A stretch of 64,000 nt of DNA from Rhodococcus rhodnii. GTDB lineage: Bacteria > Actinomycetota > Actinomycetes > Mycobacteriales > Pseudonocardiaceae. The position numbers were made by a program, and so were the translations under genes. The stretch lies in assembly GCA_000720375.1 (NCBI GenBank), contig JOAA01000003.1:62001-126000 (forward strand). Direction: 5' to 3'. How positions within the stretch are numbered: the stretch's first letter is position 1; every line of letters begins with the position of its first letter. Below, one piece after another: positions 16,534-24,812 of this stretch. The notes under the pieces were generated by a model. It searched no databases and was not told where the DNA came from. It saw only the letters and a program-made list of their open reading frames with translations.

Positions 16534-17736
16534 ATGCACTTCGTGGACACCCAACCGGCGCTCGCCCGGCTCGCCGCCGAGGTCGAGCGGCACAAACCGG
16601 AGCTGATCAAGAACACCGTCGCGCAGATCCTCGAGGAAATGCCGGTGTACGGCCGGGCCGAGTTCGTCTCGCACGACGAGCTGAGCCGGTCGGTCACGGT
16701 GAACATCTCCGTGGTGCTGCGGACGTTGCGCGGCGTCGAGCCGCCGGACATGTCGCAGGCCACCGCGACCGGCCGGGCCCGCGCGGAACAGGGCGCTCCC
16801 CTGCCGGAGTTGTTGCGCGCGTACCGGATCGGGCTCACCCAGGTCTGGCTGGAATTCACCGAGCTGACCCGGGACACCGCCGAACTGGTCGCGGTCACCA
16901 CCGCGATCTGGGCGTTGATGGACGACTACGCCGAAGCACTGACCACGTCCTATCGGGACACCACGGCCTCGCTGATGCTGGCGCACCAGAACCGCCGCTC
17001 AGCGTTGGTCGAGGCCTTGTTCGCGGGCAGTTCGGAGGGCTCGCTCTGGGACATCGCGCGTGTGCTGGACCTGTCGCTCGACGGCACGTTCGTGGTGGTC
17101 GCGGCGGAAACCCCGGTTCTCGGCCAGGAAGCGTTGCCACGGATCGAGTCCCGGCTGCGGGAACGGTGCCTCGCGTCGGCCTGGCGGCTGACCCCAGACC
17201 TGCAGGTCGGCGTCGTGTCGCTGCGGCATCCGGGAGCCTCGGCCGTGATCGTGGAACTGATGCGCCAGGACATCTCGGGGCGGGTGGGCGTCAGCCCGGT
17301 CTACACCGGACTCGGCCACACCGCGCGGGCGTTGCACCTGGCCAGGGTCGCGTTGTCGAGCCTGCCGCCGGGCACGGCGAGCATGGTGCAGTTCAACGAT
17401 TCACCGCTGGCCGGGCTCGTGGCCAGCGCACCGGAAGCCTCGGTCCAGCTCGCGCATCAGGTGCTCCGGCCGCTGCTGGACCTGCCTGGCGAGGAGCGCA
17501 ACGTGCTGCTGCTGACGTTGCGGGCCTGGTTCGAAGGCCAAGGTTCGACCAAGCTGACCGCGCAGCGGATGTTCTGTCACCCCAACACGATCCGGCACCG
17601 TCTCAAGCGGATCACCGACGAACTGGGCCGGACCTTGACCGATCCGGCGGACATCATGGAGATCGGCACGGCGCTTCGGGCGTTGTCGATCTTTCCGGAC
17701 ACCGCGCATCTGCCTCCACCAGCTAGACCGGCATAA
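16534..17736 (+). CDS. PucR/CdaR-type transcriptional regulator
   Basis: Starting at ATG 16534 with GGAG upstream, the protein has 400 residues. The N-terminal 150 residues are a helical sensor (RsbRD/RsbT-like: 'GRARAEQGAPLPELLRAYRI'). A middle GGDEF-like degenerate domain covers about 160-300. The C-terminal helix-turn-helix of the HTH_30 type ends the protein ('HPNTIRHRLKRITDELG'). These regulators control purine, polyphenol or other catabolic genes in actinomycetes. The preceding 230 bases after the 2Fe-2S subunit hold no other gene. Its position right after the molybdenum hydroxylase genes makes those a possible target. An open frame extends further upstream but has no family support. 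Confidence 0.83.
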   Translation: MHFVDTQPALARLAAEVERHKPELIKNTVAQILEEMPVYGRAEFVSHDELSRSVTVNISVVLRTLRGVEPPDMSQATATGRARAEQGAPLPELLRAYRIGLTQVWLEFTELTRDTAELVAVTTAIWALMDDYAEALTTSYRDTTASLMLAHQNRRSALVEALFAGSSEGSLWDIARVLDLSLDGTFVVVAAETPVLGQEALPRIESRLRERCLASAWRLTPDLQVGVVSLRHPGASAVIVELMRQDISGRVGVSPVYTGLGHTARALHLARVALSSLPPGTASMVQFNDSPLAGLVASAPEASVQLAHQVLRPLLDLPGEERNVLLLTLRAWFEGQGSTKLTAQRMFCHPNTIRHRLKRITDELGRTLTDPADIMEIGTALRALSIFPDTAHLPPPARPA

Positions 17737-17744
17737 TCGACCAA

Positions 17745-18392
17745 GTGGAGGACAGCGCGTACCGGCAGGACTGCGAAGCGTTGCGCACGACCTGGAACGA
17801 CCGGATCGCATGCGCGGACGGGCCATTGCCGGGCTCGGTCCTCGACCCGTTGGTGACCCCGCAAGGCTGGTGCGGGCACGTGCAACTGGCCGAGGGGCAG
17901 CGCGCGGGCACCGTGATCGACGCGGTGTCGGACATCGCCAAGGCGTACGACCTGCCGGACGGTTCGATCGTGGTGCGCACCATGGCTGAGCACCGGCAGG
18001 TGTTCATCTGGGGCTACACCACGAAGTCCGGCGCGGACTACCACCTGAGCTGGCCGCACCCGGTGCTGGACGGCAGCGAGTTCGTGGACATCAAACGCCA
18101 GAGCAACGGCACCACCCTGCTCGACCTCGTCCAGCTGACGACCTGGGCCCGGGCCCACAAGGAGAGCTGGGACGCCATCCGCGCCGGGCGTGAGATGGAC
18201 GTGCAGCAGTTCGTGCGCCGCCTGGGCCGCCTGCGCGCGGGGATTGTGGACATCCTGACCCGCGCCAAGCCCCAGCAGATCCGTGAACTGCTCATGCGAG
18301 TGGGCCTTGACCGCGCGTCACTGCCCAACGACCTGGCCGAGGCGCTCAACTACCCGCACGACCGCGATCCGACGATCCCCATCCCCCGGTAG
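17745..18392 (+). CDS. Hypothetical protein
   Basis: The 215-residue soluble protein starts at GTG 17745, eight bases after the PucR gene. I do not recognise the family. The first 125 residues look like a mixed alpha/beta fold ('QGWCGHVQLAEG', 'MAEHRQVFIWGYTTKSG'), and the rest is helical and basic ('VRRLGRLRAGIVDILTRAK'). There is no signal peptide, membrane segment or metal motif. The codon pattern (G/C at third positions) matches the neighbours, so it is a real gene. It could be co-transcribed with the PucR gene upstream and the PaaX gene 16 bases downstream. Confidence 0.72.
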   Translation: MEDSAYRQDCEALRTTWNDRIACADGPLPGSVLDPLVTPQGWCGHVQLAEGQRAGTVIDAVSDIAKAYDLPDGSIVVRTMAEHRQVFIWGYTTKSGADYHLSWPHPVLDGSEFVDIKRQSNGTTLLDLVQLTTWARAHKESWDAIRAGREMDVQQFVRRLGRLRAGIVDILTRAKPQQIRELLMRVGLDRASLPNDLAEALNYPHDRDPTIPIPR

Positions 18393-18408
18393 CCGTTATT
18401 GTCGGTAC

Positions 18409-19206
18409 GTGACGGTCGCCATGGAAACTGCCCAGCCACGGCACCTCATCGTGACCGTGTACGGGTTGTACGCGCGCGGCGCGGGTGGCTGGATGTCGGT
18501 TGCCAGGTTGATCAGCCTGATGGCCGACCTTGGCATTGACCAGGCGGCGGTCCGCTCGTCCATCTCGCGGCTGAAGCGGCGGGGCATGCTGCAGGCCCAA
18601 AGGCAGAACGGCGCGGCCGGGTACGAGCTGTCCGAGGAAGGCCTGGCCATCCTCAAAGAAGGCGACCGGAGGATCTTCCGGCAGGAACGAGCCACTCTGG
18701 CCGACGGCTGGCTGCTCGCGGTGTTCTCCGTTCCCGAGTCCGAACGCTACAAACGCCATCTGCTGCGCTCCCAGCTCACCCGCCTTGGTTTCGGCACGAC
18801 CGCGCCCGGCGTGTGGATCGCACCGGCGCATTTGTCCGAAGCGACCGAGGACATGTTGCGGCGCCTGGACTTGAGCGGTTACGCCGACCTGTTCCACAGC
18901 AAACACCTTGCGTTCGGTGACCTGGCCGAGAAGGTCCGGCGCTGGTGGGACCTCGATCAACTGGAACACCTGTACAACGAGTTCGTCCAGGCGCACAGGG
19001 CCGAACACGCCAGCGACGACCGGGACGCGTTCGTCAAATACGTGCGGCTGCTCACCGATTGGCGCCGACTGCCCTATCTCGACCCCGGGCTGCCCGCCGA
19101 GCTGCTGCCGGCCGACTGGGTCGGGATCAAGGCCGCCGATCTCTTCTTCACCCTTCAGGCCCAACTCGCCGCACCTGCGGAAAGGCACGCCGTAACGTCT
19201 TCGTGA
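18409..19206 (+). CDS. PaaX family transcriptional regulator
   Basis: The 265-residue protein (GTG 18409; ATG 18421 is an alternative) opens 'QPRHLIVTVYGLYAR' and then 'SVARLISLMADLGIDQAAVR', the N-terminal winged helix of PaaX regulators. The middle domain has 'LADGWLLAVFSVPESERYKR' and 'GTTAPGVWIAPAHL'. The C-terminal part has 'YVRLLTDWRRLPYLDPGLP' and 'ELLPADWVG', both strong PaaX signatures. PaaX represses phenylacetate catabolism and responds to phenylacetyl-CoA; relatives control other aryl-CoA routes. No paa genes are in the window. The aryl-CoA monooxygenase at 25662 is the only obvious aromatic-CoA gene nearby, so a link is possible but unproven. Confidence 0.85.
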   Translation: MTVAMETAQPRHLIVTVYGLYARGAGGWMSVARLISLMADLGIDQAAVRSSISRLKRRGMLQAQRQNGAAGYELSEEGLAILKEGDRRIFRQERATLADGWLLAVFSVPESERYKRHLLRSQLTRLGFGTTAPGVWIAPAHLSEATEDMLRRLDLSGYADLFHSKHLAFGDLAEKVRRWWDLDQLEHLYNEFVQAHRAEHASDDRDAFVKYVRLLTDWRRLPYLDPGLPAELLPADWVGIKAADLFFTLQAQLAAPAERHAVTSS

Positions 19207-19227
19207 CCTGGCGGGACGTATCTGGCA

Positions 19228-19248
19228 CACAGGTCAGGCGCACCTGTG
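19228..19248 (+). promoter_or_regulatory. Inverted repeat upstream of the S8/sigma/CHAT operon
   Basis: CACAGGT (19228-19234) and ACCTGTG (19242-19248) form a perfect 7-base inverted repeat with a 7-base spacer, ending 29 bases before the S8 start codon. The position within a 71-base promoter gap suits an operator or a sigma-factor contact site. The gap also contains AAGGGGAG, the ribosome-binding site of the S8 gene. Confidence 0.5.
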
Positions 19249-19277
19249 GTACCAGAGCGACCCGAAGGGGAGAGCGA

Positions 19278-20891
19278 ATGGTGGTCAAGTTCGTCAGGAA
19301 GCCAGGCAAACCGTACGGCGATGACGACCGCGGCGCGGTGCCGGAGATGCCTCAGCATTTGCTGGAAAGGCATGGCGCTCGCGTGCTGAACCCCGCCAAC
19401 GCGTGGGTCGCGGGCGGCCCATACGAGCCGCCCAGGTCCACTGTGTACCGCGCCGGTTCGATGCTGATCCCCAACGACATCGCCCGGGATGCCCGAAACA
19501 CCGTTGCCTTCAACGAAGTGCTCAGCCGGGTCGAGCTCGAACTGGTCACCCCGCGGCACCAGAACGAGTACACCGAACGTCTGCAACGGCTGCCCCGGCC
19601 GGTGTCGTTACGCGCGATCGGCCGGACCACCAAACCGACGCAGGTCGACTGCTGGCTGGCGTTGCAGGAACTGCGGGTCGCCGCGATGAGCGGCCGGTTG
19701 CGCAAGGACTTCGTCGACCGGATCTCGGTCGATCACCTGCTCGTCGGCACTGTCGACATCGGAGGAACGCCGTGGGAGGCCAGCGGTGTCGGCGGTGCGC
19801 CTTGGGAAGCGAGCGGAACGCCGGGTTCTGGCTACGCGCGCGGAGGCACGACCGGCCGTATCCCTGTGGCGTTGGCCGCTCCCGCACCACCGCGCGGCAC
19901 GATCGACCGGCGTCCCGTTGTCGCGGTGTTGGACACGGGCATCGGTCCGCACCCGTGGTTCGACTTGCCTGACCGGACCGCTCCCCCGCCCGCGGGCGGG
20001 TTCCTGAACGTCTTCCCTGAGCTGCAGGACGCGATCCGCAAGCAAGGCGAAGAAGCGGCTTTGACAACACCGACACGGATTCTGACCGACTTCTGGGACG
20101 CGCCCGTCACGGACAACCCGTTGGTGGGCATGCTCGATCGCGACACCGGGCACGGCACATTCATCGCTGGGATCATCCGGCAGACCGCGCCGGACGCGAA
20201 CGTCCTCGCGATCCGGGTGCTGCACAGCGACGGCATCGCGTACGAAAGCGATGTTCTGCTTGCGTTGTGGGGCTTGATCCTGCGGGTGCAGGACGCGCAG
20301 CAGCAGAACGATCCGGACCGGATGGTCGACGTCGTTTCGTTGTCCCTCGGCTATTTCGACGAGGCCGGGTCGACGAGCACGTTCACCGGCTTGATCACCG
20401 AAGCGATCGACAAGCTGCGTGAGCTCGGCGTGCTCGTCATCGCGGCGGCCGGCAACGACGCGACCAGCAGGCGGTTCTACCCGGCCGCGCTCGCCGAGCG
20501 CACCAGCTCTCCGGATGTCGCGCCGCAGGTGATCAGCGTCGGCGCGCTGAACCCGAGCACCACGCGTGCGTTGTTCAGCAATGAGGCCCCGTGGGTGCGG
20601 GCCTGGGCCACGGGTGCCGGTGTGGTGAGTACGTTCCCGATCGACGTGCAAGGTTCCATCAGCGCAGGCATGGTGCCCGTCGACGGCCGCAGCGCGTTGG
20701 ACCTGGACGACTACCGCGCCGGTTTCGCCGTCTGGGACGGCACATCGTTCGCCGCGCCGCTGGCCGCGGCCGAGATCACCGCGGCGATGATCCAGTGCTC
20801 CGCCGAGGATCCCGCACTGGCGCTGAAGACTGTGGACCGGCAGGTCGCGGTCAAACGAGCGCGCGCCGCGCTCACGAGAGCCGGCGGGTGA
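19278..20891 (+). CDS. Cytoplasmic S8 (subtilisin-like) serine peptidase
   Basis: From ATG 19278 (ribosome-binding site GGGGAG) the protein has 537 residues and no signal peptide, which is unusual for subtilisins. Residues 1-205 are an unrecognised leader, including a tandem 'GGTPWEASG/GGAPWEASG' linker. The S8 domain spans about 210-530, with catalytic Asp219 (VLDTGIG), His292 (GHGTFIAG), oxyanion Asn393 (AAGND) and Ser490 (DGTSFAAP) all present. The enzyme should be active inside the cell. It heads a tight operon with a sigma factor, a small two-part protein and a TPR-CHAT protease, suggesting a proteolytic signalling role rather than nutrient digestion. The leader may act as an inhibitory or recognition domain. 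Confidence 0.9.
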   Translation: MVVKFVRKPGKPYGDDDRGAVPEMPQHLLERHGARVLNPANAWVAGGPYEPPRSTVYRAGSMLIPNDIARDARNTVAFNEVLSRVELELVTPRHQNEYTERLQRLPRPVSLRAIGRTTKPTQVDCWLALQELRVAAMSGRLRKDFVDRISVDHLLVGTVDIGGTPWEASGVGGAPWEASGTPGSGYARGGTTGRIPVALAAPAPPRGTIDRRPVVAVLDTGIGPHPWFDLPDRTAPPPAGGFLNVFPELQDAIRKQGEEAALTTPTRILTDFWDAPVTDNPLVGMLDRDTGHGTFIAGIIRQTAPDANVLAIRVLHSDGIAYESDVLLALWGLILRVQDAQQQNDPDRMVDVVSLSLGYFDEAGSTSTFTGLITEAIDKLRELGVLVIAAAGNDATSRRFYPAALAERTSSPDVAPQVISVGALNPSTTRALFSNEAPWVRAWATGAGVVSTFPIDVQGSISAGMVPVDGRSALDLDDYRAGFAVWDGTSFAAPLAAAEITAAMIQCSAEDPALALKTVDRQVAVKRARAALTRAGG

Positions 20892-20892
20892 A

Positions 20893-21468
20893 ATGCCCGA
20901 CACCTCCCTGCACCACGCCAGGATGGCGGATCTGCTCCAAGCCGCGCGCAACGGCGACCAGGCCCGTCTTGCTGACCTGGTCGACGAATTGACGCCACTG
21001 TTATGGCAAGTCGCACGGGCACAAGGACTTGACCGCGACACCAGCAGTGACGTCGTCCAGACCGCGTGGCTCAAACTGCTCGGCGCGATCGGGGAGATCC
21101 GCAGTCCCATGGCGTTGACCAGCTGGCTGGTCACCGTGACCAGACGCGAGGCATGGCGCGTGCGCAACGCCACCCGCATGGAAGTGCCCGCGAAGGACGT
21201 GCTGTTCGCCGAGTTGCCCGATCTCGGGCCGACGCCGGAGGAACGGCGGGTCAAGGTCGAAGGCATCCGTCAGTTGTGGACGGCCGTCAGCACTCTGTCG
21301 GACCGATGCCAACAGTTGCTCCGCATAATCGCGTTCACCCGCAGGCCCGACTACGACACCGTCAGTGCCGCACTCGGTATGCCGAAGGGCAGTATCGGCC
21401 CGACCAGGGGCCGCTGCCTTGCCAAGCTGCGGGACGCGTTGTCCGCTGATTTCGCTGAAGAGAGCTAG
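20893..21468 (+). CDS. ECF-like RNA polymerase sigma factor
   Basis: The 191-residue protein starts one base after the peptidase stop. Region sigma2 is at about 12-85, with 'DTSSDVVQTAWLKLLGAIG' and 'SWLVTVTRREAWRVRN' (core binding and -10 recognition). Region sigma4 is at about 125-185, with 'LSDRCQQLLRIIAF' and 'TVSAALGMPKGSIGPTRGRC' as the -35-binding helix-turn-helix. These match sigma-70 family ECF factors. There is no transmembrane anti-sigma gene next to it; the following 155-residue soluble protein is the only candidate. It probably transcribes its own operon and perhaps target genes elsewhere. Confidence 0.9.
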   Translation: MPDTSLHHARMADLLQAARNGDQARLADLVDELTPLLWQVARAQGLDRDTSSDVVQTAWLKLLGAIGEIRSPMALTSWLVTVTRREAWRVRNATRMEVPAKDVLFAELPDLGPTPEERRVKVEGIRQLWTAVSTLSDRCQQLLRIIAFTRRPDYDTVSAALGMPKGSIGPTRGRCLAKLRDALSADFAEES

Positions 21469-21470
21469 CC

Positions 21471-21938
21471 ATGACTTCCCCGGACGAGCCACTCGACGAG
21501 CACGACCACGCGATCCTGGCTGGTGTCACCGAAATGTGGCGCCGGTTCGACCCGATGCCGGTGGATCTGCTCGACCGGGTGAAGTTCGCGATCGAACTGG
21601 AGACGATCGACCTCGAGGTGATGCGGGCCAGCGAAGTCCGTGAACCGGCCGCGGTGCGCGGGGACGAGCAGCCGCGGTTGATCACTTTCGACAGTGAGTC
21701 AGTCACCATCATGGTCGGTATCAAGCAAAACCCGGACCGGAGCATCCGGGTGGACGGCTGGCTGACCCCGGCAGGCCGTCACCCGATCGAACTACGCACC
21801 AGCACCGGCCCGATGACCACGGTGTCCGATGACGAGGGACGGTTCGTGCTGGACGCGGTGCCCTCCGGCCTGGTCCAGCTGATCGTCCGGCCGAGCGGCT
21901 CGACCCGGACGGTGACGACCCCGTCGATCTCGCTGTAG
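21471..21938 (+). CDS. Small two-part protein, putative anti-sigma/regulatory subunit
   Basis: The 155-residue soluble protein begins two bases after the sigma gene. Residues 1-50 are acidic and helical ('EHDHAILAGVTEMWRRFDPM', then 'LLDRVKFAIELETIDLEVM'), a size and composition seen in short anti-sigma segments. Residues 65-150 form a beta-rich domain resembling carboxypeptidase-regulatory or transthyretin-like folds ('VDGWLTPAGRHPIELRT', 'SDDEGRFVLDAVPSGLVQL'). I recognise no catalytic motif. By position it could hold the sigma factor and be cleaved by the CHAT or S8 protease, but this is inference. It could equally be a substrate or adaptor of the CHAT protein. Confidence 0.72.
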   Translation: MTSPDEPLDEHDHAILAGVTEMWRRFDPMPVDLLDRVKFAIELETIDLEVMRASEVREPAAVRGDEQPRLITFDSESVTIMVGIKQNPDRSIRVDGWLTPAGRHPIELRTSTGPMTTVSDDEGRFVLDAVPSGLVQLIVRPSGSTRTVTTPSISL

Positions 21939-21958
21939 ATCAAGTCCATACTTGGCCG

Positions 21959-24415
21959 GTGACACGGGCAAGGGACCTGCACCAGCGCGGCCTGAACGCG
22001 CTCAACCGGGGGCGTCCGTTGCTCGGCGCACGCGCTTTCCGCGCCGGGCTGCGGATCGCGCCGGATGACGTCAGGTTGCTCAACAGCCTGGCCGCGGCCG
22101 AGGCCGCGTTGGGCAACACGGAACAGGGTTTCGCGTTGCTTGACCGAGCGGACCAACTGGCCACGCCGGAGACCACAGGACTGTTGCGGCAGCAGCGTGG
22201 CCTTCTGCTAATCCTCGTCGGCCGGATGGACGACGCGCTGGTCTGCCTCGACCAAGCGATTCCCTTGCTGCGCCGCGATCCTCTCGTACTGGCCCGGACC
22301 TTGCTGAACCGGGCGATGCTGCACCAGATCGCCGGCCGGGTCCGGCCGGCGCTGGCGGATCTGGAACGGTGTGAGCGATTGGGCCGGGAACTCGGCCTGG
22401 ATCGATTGGTTGCCAAGGCCGTCCACGGTCGTGGTTCGTGCGAACTGTTGGCGGGCAACATCCCTGCGGCACTGCGGGATTTCGACCGGGCACGCGTGGT
22501 CTACGAGTCACACGCCGACGGGATGCTGCCGGTGGTCGCGGTCGAACGCGCCAGAGCGTTGTTGGCCGCCGGTTTGCACAGCGACGCGGCGACTGAACTG
22601 GACTACGCGTTGGCGAGGTTCCCTCGAACCCGCATGGACCAGGAGCACGCCGAGGCATTGCTGACCCGGGCACAGGTCGCGCTCGCGGCCGGTGACCTGA
22701 CGGCCGCCAAGACGTGGGCCAGCCGCGCGGAGAGCCGGTTTCGAAGACGGGGCAACGAGACTTGGGCCGCGGTGGCGGCGGTGACCAAGGTCCGTGCGGA
22801 ATTCAAGAGTGGTAAGCGATTGGGCATGGTCGCGGCACAGGCGGCCGACCTCGCCGGGCGGCTGACGGGCCTGGGACTACAGAACGACGCCGAAGCCGCT
22901 GAGTTGGTGGCGGCGCGTGCTTATCTCGCGCACGGAGACATCAGCAAGGCACGCGGGCACATTCGGGCTCGTAGTGGCCCGAAGTCGTTGCCGGAGACGC
23001 GGTTGATGCGCCGCTTGGCCTTGGCGGAGCTCGGCGCGGCCACGGGTGATCGGCGGGCGATCTTCGCCAATGCCCGGGCAGGCCTGGATTTGCTGCGCGA
23101 TCACCGCAGTCGTGTTGGCAGTCTCGATTTGCGCACCAGCACGACGTCTCTCGGCCGCGAGCTGGCTCGTGCCGGGTTGGCCGCGGCGTTGGACCATGGC
23201 TCGCCTGCTGTCGTTTTCGGGTGGCTGGAAAGGTCACGCGCACAAGCGTTCCGGTTCCAGCCGGCCCGGCCACCGGACGATGACGACACGGTCGAGGCGG
23301 TCGCCGAGTTGCGCCAACTCGCGCATCAGGTGCGCACCGCGGAGTTGGCGGGCAAACCGGACGCCGACGCACGGCGCCGCTGCGCCCAGCTGGAACGCGT
23401 GATCCGAGCCCGCGGCTGGCAGGCCGAAGGCACCGGCGAGCATGTCGCCGACGCGACGTTCGGCCAGGTACGCGCGGCTTTGGGGGACGCGACGATGGTG
23501 AGTTACGCGTCCGCCGACGGGCGGCTCTGGGCGTTGGTGATCACGTCGACCCGTGCCCGCCTGGTTCGGTTGGGTTCGCTGGCAACGGTTTCCGAGTCGT
23601 TGGCCAAGCTGCACAGCGACCTGGACGCGTCGTGCGGACGTCAACTGCCCGCCGCGTTGGATCGGGTGATCAAGGCTTCGATCCGGCGCAGGCTGGAGGC
23701 GCTGACCCGCGACCTGGTCGAGCCGGTCCGGCCGATGCTCGGCGACTCCGACGTGGTGATCATCCCGACGGGAGCTTTGTCCGCTGTGCCATGGGGTTTG
23801 CTGCCGGACATGACCGGCCGTCCGGTAACGGTGTCGCCAAGCGCCTCAACGTGGCTGGCCGGCCGGGGAACAGAACTTTCGGCGCCGTCGCGGTGGTTGT
23901 TCGTCGCAGGGCCGGATCTGGCGCATGCCGACGACGAAGTGCTGCAACTGGCCAGGGTTTACGGCGAAGGCGCGGTGTTGCTCGGCCCGGACGCCACCGT
24001 CGCGTCAACGCTGCAGGCGTTGGACGGCTGCACCACAGCGCATTTCGCGGCGCACGGGCATCACGAGCGGGAGAACGTGTTGTTCTCCCGGCTGGATTTG
24101 AGTGATGGGCCGCTGATGGCGTACGACATCCACCAGCTGCGGTCAGCGCCTGCGCATGTTGTGCTGTCGTCGTGCGATGTCGGCCAGACCGTGGTGCGCA
24201 ACGGTGACGAGATCCTCGGGTTCACGGCCGCATTGCTGTACAGCGGAACGAAAACCGTAGTGTCCAGCGTGGCCTCGGTCGACGACGACGCTGCCGTTGA
24301 TGTGATGGCCGCGTATCACCGAGGTCTGTTACAGGGGCGCCGACCCGCACGTGCACTGGCCGACGCCACGCTCATTCAGCCGCTGATGCCGTTCGTGTGC
24401 TTCGGGTCCTCTTAA
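21959..24415 (+). CDS. TPR-CHAT caspase-like protease
   Basis: The 818-residue protein starts at GTG 21959. Residues 1-360 are tetratricopeptide-type helical repeats ('ALNRGRPLLGARAFRAGLRI', 'AEAALGNTEQGFALLDRA'). Residues 360-540 are a helical linker and about 550-818 are a CHAT domain. The caspase-like dyad is intact: His699 in 'AHFAAHGHH' and Cys739 in 'VVLSSCDVG'. CHAT proteases are related to separase and caspases and act in signalling, gasdermin activation and type III-E CRISPR (family knowledge). It closes the S8/sigma operon, so it may sense a signal through its TPRs and cleave a partner, perhaps the neighbouring 155-residue protein. Its last 44 bases overlap the convergent RidA gene. 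Confidence 0.92.
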   Translation: MTRARDLHQRGLNALNRGRPLLGARAFRAGLRIAPDDVRLLNSLAAAEAALGNTEQGFALLDRADQLATPETTGLLRQQRGLLLILVGRMDDALVCLDQAIPLLRRDPLVLARTLLNRAMLHQIAGRVRPALADLERCERLGRELGLDRLVAKAVHGRGSCELLAGNIPAALRDFDRARVVYESHADGMLPVVAVERARALLAAGLHSDAATELDYALARFPRTRMDQEHAEALLTRAQVALAAGDLTAAKTWASRAESRFRRRGNETWAAVAAVTKVRAEFKSGKRLGMVAAQAADLAGRLTGLGLQNDAEAAELVAARAYLAHGDISKARGHIRARSGPKSLPETRLMRRLALAELGAATGDRRAIFANARAGLDLLRDHRSRVGSLDLRTSTTSLGRELARAGLAAALDHGSPAVVFGWLERSRAQAFRFQPARPPDDDDTVEAVAELRQLAHQVRTAELAGKPDADARRRCAQLERVIRARGWQAEGTGEHVADATFGQVRAALGDATMVSYASADGRLWALVITSTRARLVRLGSLATVSESLAKLHSDLDASCGRQLPAALDRVIKASIRRRLEALTRDLVEPVRPMLGDSDVVIIPTGALSAVPWGLLPDMTGRPVTVSPSASTWLAGRGTELSAPSRWLFVAGPDLAHADDEVLQLARVYGEGAVLLGPDATVASTLQALDGCTTAHFAAHGHHERENVLFSRLDLSDGPLMAYDIHQLRSAPAHVVLSSCDVGQTVVRNGDEILGFTAALLYSGTKTVVSSVASVDDDAAVDVMAAYHRGLLQGRRPARALADATLIQPLMPFVCFGSS

Positions 24416-24812
24416 TGGCTGCGAAGCCTTGGACCTCAACGAGTGCTTCGGCGTCCCACAACCGGCTCACACCAATGCCCGCCATCGCCGGATATTCAGT
24501 ACCGACCAGGTTGCGCCAGACGCTGCCGATCTCGCGGGCGTGTGCCTTGTAGTCGTCCATGTCGACGATGTAGATCGTGACGCTGACCAGGTCTTCGGGC
24601 TCGCCGCCGGCACCACGCAACGCGGCGAGCAGGTTGCCCAGTGCCTTCTCGAACTGCTCGGCCACACCGTCGCCGACGATCTTGTTCTCGTCGTTCAATG
24701 CGGTCTGACCTGCGAGGAACACGATCCGCTCGGCGTCAGCTGTGTTCACGGCGACCGCGTGCGAGTAGCCGGACGGCTTGCCCAGTTCCGCTGGATTGAC
24801 CCGTTCGATCAT
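24372..24812 (-). CDS. RidA family protein
   Basis: From ATG 24812 the protein has 146 residues. It begins 'MIERVNPAELGKPSGYSHAV' and includes 'IVFLAGQTALNDENKIVGDG', 'FEKALGNLLAALRGAGG' and 'SVTIYIVDMDDYKAH', the chorismate-mutase-like RidA/YjgF fold. RidA proteins are trimers that hydrolyse reactive enamines and imines; relatives deaminate 2-aminomuconate. The usual catalytic Arg near residue 105 is not obvious, so activity is uncertain. It overlaps the SDR stop by four bases (ATGA) and so is co-translated with it. A RidA enzyme next to an anthraniloyl-CoA-type monooxygenase could deal with an aminated ring product (inference). Confidence 0.88.
   Translation of the reverse strand: MIERVNPAELGKPSGYSHAVAVNTADAERIVFLAGQTALNDENKIVGDGVAEQFEKALGNLLAALRGAGGEPEDLVSVTIYIVDMDDYKAHAREIGSVWRNLVGTEYPAMAGIGVSRLWDAEALVEVQGFAAIKRTRSTRTASAAE

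Noticed and set aside
19278..24415. CRISPR type III-E locus suggested by TPR-CHAT plus sigma factor
   Set aside because: No gRAMP/Cas7-11 effector, Cas1 or repeat-spacer array is present on either side.
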